Source: Myxococcales bacterium
GTDB lineage: Bacteria > Myxococcota_A > Polyangia > Fen-1088
DNA: 20,392 bases
Direction: 5' to 3'
NCBI GenBank assembly: GCA_003170035.1
Contig: PMZX01000222.1
Location: 17,509-37,900, forward strand
Under the pieces are notes generated by a model that was given only the letters and a program-made list of their open reading frames with translations, was not told the origin of the DNA and ran no database searches. Both the position numbers and the translations under genes were made by a program. The first letter of the stretch is position 1. The number at the start of each line of letters is the position of its first letter. Shown here piece after piece: positions 1 to 7,742 of the stretch.

Positions 1-308
1 AGCGAGGCGGGCAGCGTGTCGGATGTGCACAGCCACAGCCCGTCAGGGGTGAAGGTGGAGCGCAAGCTGGCGTGACGTTCTAGGACCCGCCGAAAAGCGG
101 TGCGCAGTCGCTCCACATCGAGAGGCCCACGCAGGCGCAGAGAGAACGACTCGTTGAAGCACAACGAGGCGACTGGCTCCATCTGCACCGCGGTCCAGAT
201 CTCGCGCTGACCGTTGGTGGTTGGCACCATGGTGGCCACCTCACCCTGGGCAAAGGGATCGAAGTCCACCGCCACAAGCTGGGGTGCCTTGCTTTCGCTC
301 GCGCTCAT
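1..308 (-). CDS. NRPS protein beginning with a condensation domain (partial, runs off left edge)
   Basis: Only the first 102 codons are in the window. After about 28 residues the protein reads as the N-terminal part of an NRPS condensation domain: a TNGQREIW core (C1-like, residues about 30-37), then FNESFSLRLRGPLDVERL and the AFRRVLERHASLRSTF helix typical of these domains. The catalytic HHxxxDG motif would lie beyond the edge. The ATG overlaps the stop of the upstream A-PCP-KS-AT-ACP gene as ATGA, implying translational coupling and a direct handover: the condensation domain should accept the beta-ketoacyl chain from the preceding ACP. No other frame here gives a recognisable protein. Later domains, including adenylation and release domains, cannot be seen. 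Confidence 0.85.
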   Translation of the reverse strand, partial: MSASESKAPQLVAVDFDPFAQGEVATMVPTTNGQREIWTAVQMEPVASLCFNESFSLRLRGPLDVERLRTAFRRVLERHASLRSTFTPDGLWLCTSDTLPAS

Positions 309-3300
309 TTGACCTCCACGCGCAGGTACTTGCCGAGACGTTCAGGATCGGGCACGAACCAGGCCGCGTTGCCGTCGGCATCGCGACCCAAGCGCGCTCC
401 TGCCACCGGCGCGCCCGCAGGCGTCTGCGCGCCGTCTCCCTCGGTCCTGGCTTGTGTATCCCGATTGGCTGGAACGGGCGGTTCCGGCGCAGCCGAGGTC
501 CGTGTGGCGATGAAGTCGGTCAGGGGGCCCAGCGAGGCGAGCCCGTCGAGGAGCTGCCGGAAACTCAGCTCGACACGGAACTTGCGCTGCAGGGTGAAGG
601 CAAGCTGGGTGAGCAGCAGAGAATCGAGCCCGGCATCGAGGAAGGTCATGGATTCGCCCTCGCCCAGCGACAGGCCCGCGGTGCTCTCGATGATGGCGCG
701 CAACTCATCCTGCAGGCGCTGGCGTGGTGATGCGGCCGCGGGCTTTGCCGCAGGCTCGGCGGCCTGTGCTTCGGGCTGGTCACCAGCCTCTGGCCTCAAG
801 GGCTCGACCGGCCGCGCATCCCGCGCAGACCGTGCGGCGGGCTCGACCCAGTGTCGGCGCCGTTCGAACGGGTAGGCCGGCAGGGACACGGGACGCCGGT
901 GGGCGCCGGCGTGCAGCGCCTCCCAGTCGATGTCCACCCCGCTTGACCAAAGTCGTCCCATGGCCCGCAGCACTGAACCCCAGTCGGCGTCGCGGCCGGG
1001 CTCGTCGGCCAGGGTGGCCACCGCGCACTGGTGCGCCGGATCCGTCATCGCCTGTCGGGCCATGGTGGTGGCGGTGGCCCGGGGCCCCACCTCGAGAAGA
1101 ACGCGGCCCGGGTCCGCCCACAGCGTGGCCACGCCCTCGGCGAAGCGCACTGGGAAGCGCAGGTGGCGCCCCCAGTAGCGCGGGTCGCAGGCCTGCTCTT
1201 CCGAGATCCAGTCGCCTGTCACGCTGGAGATGAAGCGCAGGCGCGGGGGCGACAGCGGGATTCCCGCGACCAAGGCCGCGAATGGTTCCACCACCGGGTC
1301 CATCATGGCCGAATGAAAGGCGTGCGAGGTCTGCAGCAGCCGGCAGGGGACGTTCTCGGACTCCAGCACCTGCTGGAACTGGGCCACTGCCTCGACGGGC
1401 CCGGACACCACGCACAGTTGTGGGCCATTGGAGGCGGCCAACCCGATGCCGTCGGGCAAACGCGGCTCGATGACGCTGGCGGCGGCGCGCACCGACAGCA
1501 TGGAGCCGCCGGGCTGCGCCTGCACCAGGCGCCCGCGCGCCGCGACCAGGGCCAGCGCATCGGGCAGAGCGAAGACGCCCGCCTGACACGCGGCCACGAA
1601 TTCACCCACGCTGTGGCCCAACATGGCGGACGGGCGCACGCCCCAGCTTCGCCACAACTCGGCCAGCGCATACTCGACGGTGAACAGGGCGGGCTGCGCG
1701 TACTCGGTTCGTTGCAGAAGGGTCGCCGCTTGCGCGCGCTCGGCCGGCTGCGGGAAGAGCAGAGCGCGCAGGTCGCGCATAAGGTGCGGAGTCAGGATCT
1801 CGGCGCAGGTGTCGATCGCCCCCCGCACGACGGGCTCGTCCTGATAGAGGGTGCGCGCCATGTCCGGGTGCTGCGCGCCCTGGCCGGGGAACAGAAAGGC
1901 GACCTCGGGATTGTGGCGCTCGACGGTGCGGGTTCCCGAGGTTTCGGGCGTGAGCCTGGCCAGGCCTTCACGCGCATCATCCGCGTCCCGGCACACGAGA
2001 AAGCGCCGGTGGGCAAAGCCCGAGCGACGAGCCTGCAGCGTGTAGGCCACGTCGGCCAGATCCTGCTCGGGATGTTCGGCCAGATGAGCGCGCAGGTTGG
2101 CGGTGGCCGCCTCCAGGGCCGGAGCATTCTTGCCCGACAGCAGCAGCAGGTGGCGGGGCAGACTCAGCCCGGGCGCGGGCGCGGCCGGCGCCTCTTGCAG
2201 GACGACATGCGCGTTCGTGCCACCCACGCCAAACGCGCTGACCCCGGCGCGCCGGGGCTGGCCCTCGGGAGGCGTCCAAGGTTCGAGGGCTGTCTGCACC
2301 CTGAACGGTGAGTGCGCAAAATCGATCTGCGGGTTGGGCGTGCGGAAGTTGAGGCTGGGGGGCAACTCGCGGCGGTAGAGTGCCAGCGTGGTCTTGATCA
2401 GCCCGGCCACCCCGGCTGCTGCGGTGAGGTGGCCGAAGTTGCTCTTGATCGAGCCCACCGCGCAGAAGCCAACCTTGTCGGTGCGCGCGCGAAAGGCCTG
2501 GGTCAGGGCCTCGATCTCGATGGGATCGCCAAGCGGCGTCGCAGTGCCGTGGGTCTCGATGTAGCTGATGGTGTCAGGGTCGAATCGGGCCATGGCCTGC
2601 GCCGCCGCGATGACCCTGGCCTGGCCGGTCACGCTGGGCGCGGTGAAGCTCGCCTTGTCGGCCCCGTCGTTGTTGATCGCCACCCCGTGGATGACGGCGT
2701 AGATGCGATCGCCATCGGCCAGGGCGTCGCGCAGGCGCTTGCACACCACGGCGCCCGCGCCGTCGCTGAACACCGTGCCGTTTCCCTCGGCATCGAACGA
2801 GCGGGTGTGTCCGTCCGACGAAAGCATGCCGCCATCGCTGAATACGTGGCCGCTCTTCTGCGGGACGGTGACCGAGGCCCCACCCGCCAGGGCCACGTCG
2901 CACTCGTGGTTGAGCAGACTGCGCACCGCCGTGCACACCGCCACCAGCGAGGTCGAGCACGCGGTGTGGAGGCTGAGCGCGGGCCCGTGCAGGTCCAGCT
3001 TGTGCGCCACGCGGGTGGCGACGTAGTCCTTCTCGTTGCCCAGCATGACCTGGAACGCACCCACCGCCTCGCTCACGTCCGGCCGTGAGGACAGGTTCGC
3101 CCACTGATAGGTGTTGTTGCCCACACCGGCAAACACCCCGACCCGGCCTCCCGAGCGCGCCGGCACTACACCGGCATCCTCCAGCGCCGCCCAGGCCACC
3201 TCGAGAAAGACGCGCTGCTGGGGATCGGTCACGTCGGCCAGCCGAGGTGTTTCGCCAAAGAACGCGGCGTCGAACTTGTCCGCGTCCTCCAGCACCCCGC

Positions 3301-5323
3301 GGGCCGCGACATAGCCGGGCTGGTTGCCATCGACGCTCGGGTCCAGTTCGTCGGGCGCGAAGAAGCTGACCGACTCGCGGCCGGCGCAAAGGTTGCGCCA
3401 TAGTTCGTCCACCGTGCGCGCGCCGGGAAACCGTCCGGCCATGCCAATGATGGCGATGGCATCGTGCTCGCCCGCGCGCCGCGCCCGCTCCTGCGCCGCC
3501 TGGTAGGGATCCTCGGTCGTCGCGCCCTCGAGGTGACGGGCCAGACTGCGCGCGCTGGGGAACTGGAACAGCCTGACCACCGGGAGATCCCGGCCCAGGG
3601 CATCGCGCAGCGCGAGCACGCTCTGCACGGCCAACAGCGACGTGCCGCCCAGATCGAAGAAGTTGTCGTTCGCACCCACGCGGTCCAGCCCGAGCAGACG
3701 GCGCCAGCTCGTGGCGATGACTTCTTCCAGCTGTCCCTGCGGCATCTCGAAGGCCACGTCCAGCACCGGTCTTTCGCCGGTGGGCTTGGGCAGGGCGCGG
3801 CGGTCCACCTTGCCGCTGGGGGTGCGGGGCAACACCGGGAGCGAAACGAAACTGGTGGGGACCATGTACTCGGGCAGGCGGGCCTGCAGGTGCCGGCGCA
3901 GATCGGCGCTCGAGACTGGCTGCCCCGACGCGGTCACCAGATAGGCCACCAGGCGCTTGCCACCCGACTCGTCCTCGCGCACGGCGACTGCGGCTTGTGC
4001 CACCTCAGCGTGCTCGGCCAGGGCGACCTCGATCTCACCCAGTTCGATGCGATACCCGCGTACTTTCACCTGGTCGTCGGCGCGGCCCAGGAACTCCAAC
4101 TCGCCATCGGGGCGCTCCCGCACCAGATCGCCCGTGCGATAGCGGCGCGCGTGCGCGTCCGGGGCCTCGGGATCGGGCAAGAAACGCTGCTCGGTGAGAT
4201 CCTCCCGACCCAGGTACCCGCGCGCCAGGGCCACGCCTCCGATATAGAGCTCGCCCTCGCCGCCCGGCGCGACCGGACGGCCCGCCTCGTCGAGCACGGC
4301 CACGGTGACGTTGGGCAAGGGGCGACCGATGGGTGGCAAGGCCGGCCAGTCTGCGGGCTTGCCGGCCAGCCTGTAGGCTGTAACCACGTGGGTCTCCGAG
4401 GGCCCGTACTGGTTCTGCAACGTGCACTCCGGGAGACGCTGGAAGAACTCGGCGATGTGTCGGGTGATGCGCAGGGCCTCGCCCGCGGTGATGACCTCGC
4501 GCAGGCCGACGGGCAGCAGGCCGCGACGGACCGCCACCTCGGCGAGTTGTTGCAGGGCCACGAAGGGCAGAAACAGCCGGCGGACGCTGGCGCGGTCTAC
4601 CTGTTCGAGCAGGCGGGCTGGATCCGCGCGGGTTTCCTCGTCGGTCAGCACCAGGGTTCCGCCCGAGGCCCAGGTGGCGAACATCTCCTGGAAGGAGACG
4701 TCGAACGAGAGCGGCGCCAATTGCACGGTCTTGTCACCCTTGCCGCAAACCGAGGCCTGTCCCTGCCAGTCCAGCAGATTGAGCAGGGCGCGGTGGACCA
4801 TGGCCACGCCCTTGGGTCGTCCGGTCGAGCCCGAGGTGTAGATGATATACGCCAGGTGATCGGGGCTGCTCGCGCGGGCAGGAGCCTGCTCGCGTTCAGC
4901 GGAAAGCCGGCCCCCCGCCGCGTCCACACGCAGAATCGGCACGTCCGTGCGGGCAAGCCGAACCACCGTGCTGGCGTGGGCCAACGCGACCACAGGGTGG
5001 GCATCAGCCAGCATGAACGCCAGCCGCTCGGGCGGGTACTCCGGATCGAGCGGCAGGTACGCCCCGCCCGCCTTGAGCACGCCCAGCACGGCGATCGTCA
5101 TGTCCACGGAACGTGGCAGGCAGATGGCCACCGGGACATCCGGCTTGACACCCAATTCTTGTAGCCGCGCGGCCAAGTGGTTGGCCCGCTGGTCGAGGGT
5201 GGCGTAGCTCAGACGCTCAGTGCGATACTCGACGGCAATCAGGTCAGGTGTCTCCGCCGCCTGGCGTTCGACCAGATCCACCACCGATGACTGGCCAGGT
5301 ATACTTAACTCAACCATCCGCAT
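305..5323 (-). CDS. Hybrid NRPS/PKS: A-PCP-KS-AT-ACP
   Basis: A 1672-residue assembly-line enzyme. The adenylation domain (about 10-515) has the core IIYTSGSTGRPKG (160-172), YRTGDL (395-400) and catalytic Lys505 in TPSGKVDRR. Its pocket, aligned to GrsA-PheA by eye, reads D208 V209 Q212 F251 I278 A280 Q305 V313 V314 K505, close to proline-type codes. PCP: LGGTSL with Ser562. Ketosynthase (from about 620): Cys789 in HTACSTSL, His925, His965, all present. Acyltransferase: Ser1238 in GHSVGE and HAFH at 1334-1337, the malonyl-CoA signature. ACP: Ser1568 in GLDSL. There is no KR, DH, ER, MT or TE. There is no N-terminal C domain, so A-PCP is probably the loading module. A post-ACP tail ends in a GNAAWFVPDPERLGKYL segment. 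The gene overlaps the flippase by 14 bp. GAGGG abuts the first ATG, so Met3 (5317) is the better-spaced start. Confidence 0.95.
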   Translation of the reverse strand: MRMVELSIPGQSSVVDLVERQAAETPDLIAVEYRTERLSYATLDQRANHLAARLQELGVKPDVPVAICLPRSVDMTIAVLGVLKAGGAYLPLDPEYPPERLAFMLADAHPVVALAHASTVVRLARTDVPILRVDAAGGRLSAEREQAPARASSPDHLAYIIYTSGSTGRPKGVAMVHRALLNLLDWQGQASVCGKGDKTVQLAPLSFDVSFQEMFATWASGGTLVLTDEETRADPARLLEQVDRASVRRLFLPFVALQQLAEVAVRRGLLPVGLREVITAGEALRITRHIAEFFQRLPECTLQNQYGPSETHVVTAYRLAGKPADWPALPPIGRPLPNVTVAVLDEAGRPVAPGGEGELYIGGVALARGYLGREDLTEQRFLPDPEAPDAHARRYRTGDLVRERPDGELEFLGRADDQVKVRGYRIELGEIEVALAEHAEVAQAAVAVREDESGGKRLVAYLVTASGQPVSSADLRRHLQARLPEYMVPTSFVSLPVLPRTPSGKVDRRALPKPTGERPVLDVAFEMPQGQLEEVIATSWRRLLGLDRVGANDNFFDLGGTSLLAVQSVLALRDALGRDLPVVRLFQFPSARSLARHLEGATTEDPYQAAQERARRAGEHDAIAIIGMAGRFPGARTVDELWRNLCAGRESVSFFAPDELDPSVDGNQPGYVAARGVLEDADKFDAAFFGETPRLADVTDPQQRVFLEVAWAALEDAGVVPARSGGRVGVFAGVGNNTYQWANLSSRPDVSEAVGAFQVMLGNEKDYVATRVAHKLDLHGPALSLHTACSTSLVAVCTAVRSLLNHECDVALAGGASVTVPQKSGHVFSDGGMLSSDGHTRSFDAEGNGTVFSDGAGAVVCKRLRDALADGDRIYAVIHGVAINNDGADKASFTAPSVTGQARVIAAAQAMARFDPDTISYIETHGTATPLGDPIEIEALTQAFRARTDKVGFCAVGSIKSNFGHLTAAAGVAGLIKTTLALYRRELPPSLNFRTPNPQIDFAHSPFRVQTALEPWTPPEGQPRRAGVSAFGVGGTNAHVVLQEAPAAPAPGLSLPRHLLLLSGKNAPALEAATANLRAHLAEHPEQDLADVAYTLQARRSGFAHRRFLVCRDADDAREGLARLTPETSGTRTVERHNPEVAFLFPGQGAQHPDMARTLYQDEPVVRGAIDTCAEILTPHLMRDLRALLFPQPAERAQAATLLQRTEYAQPALFTVEYALAELWRSWGVRPSAMLGHSVGEFVAACQAGVFALPDALALVAARGRLVQAQPGGSMLSVRAAASVIEPRLPDGIGLAASNGPQLCVVSGPVEAVAQFQQVLESENVPCRLLQTSHAFHSAMMDPVVEPFAALVAGIPLSPPRLRFISSVTGDWISEEQACDPRYWGRHLRFPVRFAEGVATLWADPGRVLLEVGPRATATTMARQAMTDPAHQCAVATLADEPGRDADWGSVLRAMGRLWSSGVDIDWEALHAGAHRRPVSLPAYPFERRRHWVEPAARSARDARPVEPLRPEAGDQPEAQAAEPAAKPAAASPRQRLQDELRAIIESTAGLSLGEGESMTFLDAGLDSLLLTQLAFTLQRKFRVELSFRQLLDGLASLGPLTDFIATRTSAAPEPPVPANRDTQARTEGDGAQTPAGAPVAGARLGRDADGNAAWFVPDPERLGKYLRVEVK

Positions 5324-6818
5324 CCCTCGCCTGCAGGTTCGTTTCTAGCACAACTGTTCGCCTCCGGCTCTCCCGCAGACGCCTCAAGGAGGAGAGCAGA
5401 TCAGCCACCTGAGCTGGAGCAATGATGAAGGCTGTCCCCACATAGGCGACGGCCCCGACCGCAACCTCAGAGGCCAGCAGTGCTATCGCGTGGTGTGCGG
5501 GTTCGAGCCCATGAATATGACGAAATGCAAAAATTGCCGCCGTCATGCCGGCGCAGGCCAGAAGAACGCGTGCCAGGCCCGCAAGGGCTCGCATGACCGG
5601 AACGCCATCCACGCGGCCCACATAGACCAGAGTCAGCAGCGCAAAGCCTCCTCCCGCCAACCCGGGCGCGACAGTGGCCCAGACCAGACCCAGGCGACCG
5701 AGGAGTGCGATGGAAACCAGAAGCAGCGCCATGTGGATGACCTGGAAAACCAGCACGGTTCGCGCGCGCCCACACGCCTTGAGGTAGGCCACCAGGGCCG
5801 AGCCCATCGGGAACACCACACCTAGCCCGGCCAGGATCGCGAGCAGGGGCGCCATGGGCTGCCAGTTCGGGTTGAACAGGGTGACCACCAGGGTGTGGGA
5901 TTCCACGCCCAGACCGACGGCCAGGGGAAAGACCAGCAGGGCCACCAGAGGCATGGCGCGCACCAGGGCCTCCTGACGCGCACCGGGCGCCAGTCGCGCG
6001 AAAGAAGGAAGAAGCACGTCAGCCAGCGCCTCGCCGATGTTGTCGGCCGGGATCTGCGCCAGGTTATAGGCCAGAGCGTACAGCCCCATGGCGGTGGGCC
6101 CGAACATCATGGCCACGACCAGGTTGCCCCACTTGGTGGCGGCCAGATCGGCCAGACTGGCGAGTTGCAAGGGGAACGCAAAGCCCAGGATGGACATAAC
6201 CTGCGCCCGGTTGATCGGCCCCCAGCGCAGCCACGCGCGCGGGTCCACGCCGGAAGCGAAGATCACAAGGCGAAAAATGGAACGCACCAGATTCGCCCCC
6301 ACGATCGCCTGACCGCCCCAACCTTGCGACGCAAGCCCGAGCGCCACCGTGGCAAACACGACTTCCGCCCCGCTCGATCCGAGCCCCACCCGCCGGAAGC
6401 GGAGTTCTCGGTTGAGGATGCGCTCCGGGATCTCGGCGATGCGCAGGATGGCGAAGGCGGCCACCAGGCCGGGGAGAAAGGCGATGGCGCCCGGGGCGTT
6501 CACCAGGTGACAGAGCGGCTGGCCCACGACGAGCAGGAGCAGCGAAATCACCGCGACGGTGCAGGCGCTCAAGACCGTCACGTGGAATCCCGCCACCGGC
6601 CCAGCAGACGGATGGGCGACCACGTATTGCCCGTACCCGGAAGAGGTGGCGACTTGGCTGGTCAGCACCAGCACCGCCGCCACCCCGACTTCGCCCACCA
6701 CGTCCGGGTTCAAGTAGCGGGTGAGGATGAGCGTCCCCAGCGCGCCGATGATCCGGCCGCCAAGCCCGGCGCCCACGTTCCACATCGCACTTCCAACCGC
6801 CCGGGTGGTTACGGACAC
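5310..6818 (-). CDS. Wzx/MATE-superfamily oligosaccharide flippase-like transporter
   Basis: About 502 residues from a GTG at 6818, preceded by GGAGGG seven bases upstream. The open frame continues further upstream, but that part overlaps the PPTase gene and is not used. The protein is hydrophobic throughout, with about a dozen predicted membrane segments. It resembles polysaccharide-biosynthesis (RfbX/Wzx, WzxC-like) flippases: an N-terminal SAMWNVGAGLGGRIIGALGTL helix, LTRYLNPDVVGEVGVA, and IPERILNRELRFRRVGL in the first half. The family normally flips undecaprenyl-linked sugars across the inner membrane. Sitting between a PPTase and an NRPS/PKS gene with overlaps of 10 and 14 bp, it may instead move the peptide-polyketide or a lipid- or sugar-linked form of it. 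No glycosyltransferase is visible. An alternative start is ATG 6788. The substrate is inference. Confidence 0.85.
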   Translation of the reverse strand: MSVTTRAVGSAMWNVGAGLGGRIIGALGTLILTRYLNPDVVGEVGVAAVLVLTSQVATSSGYGQYVVAHPSAGPVAGFHVTVLSACTVAVISLLLLVVGQPLCHLVNAPGAIAFLPGLVAAFAILRIAEIPERILNRELRFRRVGLGSSGAEVVFATVALGLASQGWGGQAIVGANLVRSIFRLVIFASGVDPRAWLRWGPINRAQVMSILGFAFPLQLASLADLAATKWGNLVVAMMFGPTAMGLYALAYNLAQIPADNIGEALADVLLPSFARLAPGARQEALVRAMPLVALLVFPLAVGLGVESHTLVVTLFNPNWQPMAPLLAILAGLGVVFPMGSALVAYLKACGRARTVLVFQVIHMALLLVSIALLGRLGLVWATVAPGLAGGGFALLTLVYVGRVDGVPVMRALAGLARVLLACAGMTAAIFAFRHIHGLEPAHHAIALLASEVAVGAVAYVGTAFIIAPAQVADLLSSLRRLRESRRRTVVLETNLQARDADG

Positions 6819-7549
6819 TCGTGGCCCTCCAGCCAGGTCGTCGCGGCCAGCAGGATGACGTCCCGTATTGCGTAGCGGCCGATCAAGTGCGAGGGCGAAC
6901 CATACAGGCTGGGCAGCCTTGCGTCGAACGAGCCATTCTCCGGATCGAATCGCACGCCCACGTCGCGGAATTCCAAGAACCGGTGCGTCGTCGGGAAGAG
7001 GCACTTGTAGGCGCTCTCCTTGGCGCAGAAGAAAAGCCGGTCCCAGGGCACGCCATCGCCCTGCCGGCTGGCCAGCCATGCGCATTCTTCCGCCGTACAG
7101 ACCACGCCTGTCAGTTCCTCGGGTAGCGACGCGACCGGCTCGCTGTCGAGGCCGAGGCCCCGGATGGCGCGGGAGTCGTCGACGGGCGCGGTCCGGGCGG
7201 CCGCAGCAGCGCAGAAACCTTGACAGTGCGTAATTGAGCCTACGTAACCAAACGGCCACACGGGATCACGGAAACGGCCCACGGGAATCGCGACGCGAGG
7301 CCCGCCCAGCAGGGACACTGCCTGACGGGCGCAGCACCGTCCCAGTGCGAATTCGTGCCGGCGCGCAGGAGTTGCGCGCGCCATGGCCCGCGACTCTTCG
7401 GGAAAAAGGTCTGGATCGTCGGCCAGGTCGCGGCTGGTGACCAGAACCACATCTTTAGGAAAAAGATGTTCCCGGCTTCTCTCGACGATCGGAGTTGGTA
7501 ACGCAACCACCACAGCGGGTGAACGTAGCAGAATCGGGGCCAGGGTCAC
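6809..7549 (-). CDS. 4'-phosphopantetheinyl transferase (EntD/Sfp-type)
   Basis: Transfers the phosphopantetheine arm of CoA to carrier-protein serines, here presumably Ser562 and Ser1568 of the adjacent synthetase. From a GTG at 7549 the product is 246 residues, the usual size. Motifs in order: RRHEFALGRCCARQA (63-77), WPFGYVGSITHC (98-109), GLGLDSEP with the metal-binding Asp135 and Glu137, and FFCAKESAYKCLF (173-185) with Glu178 and Lys182. GTG 7549 has GGAG seven bases upstream. The longer open frame back to 7645 adds Arg-rich sequence unlike the family and was rejected. It is the first gene of the minus-strand operon and overlaps the flippase start by 10 bp. Its promoter should lie in 7550-7742, shared with the divergent phosphatase gene. 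Confidence 0.93.
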   Translation of the reverse strand: MTLAPILLRSPAVVVALPTPIVERSREHLFPKDVVLVTSRDLADDPDLFPEESRAMARATPARRHEFALGRCCARQAVSLLGGPRVAIPVGRFRDPVWPFGYVGSITHCQGFCAAAAARTAPVDDSRAIRGLGLDSEPVASLPEELTGVVCTAEECAWLASRQGDGVPWDRLFFCAKESAYKCLFPTTHRFLEFRDVGVRFDPENGSFDARLPSLYGSPSHLIGRYAIRDVILLAATTWLEGHECP

Positions 7550-7742
7550 GAGGCCGCTCCAGACGCAGCAACTGCGCGTTCGTCGAGCGCGGCGCGTTGC
7601 CGACCACATGAGCCCGCGCGGTTCCCGGTGGCTCCTGGCTTGCATCCCAATGTGAACAATATGGGCGGCATGGGTTTCCTATGATATGAGGAAAAAGCCA
7701 GCCTGGGTGCGATCTTTGGCCAGCGCGGAGGAGCAAACTTTC

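Noticed and set aside
3464..5164. 566-codon plus-strand open frame opposite the synthetase
   Set aside because: It is antisense to strongly conserved adenylation and carrier domains and shows no recognisable motif; long antisense frames are expected in GC-rich coding DNA.
6819..7259. N-terminal extension of the flippase open frame
   Set aside because: It lies wholly within the PPTase gene in another frame; the GTG at 6818 has a good ribosome site and gives the normal family length.
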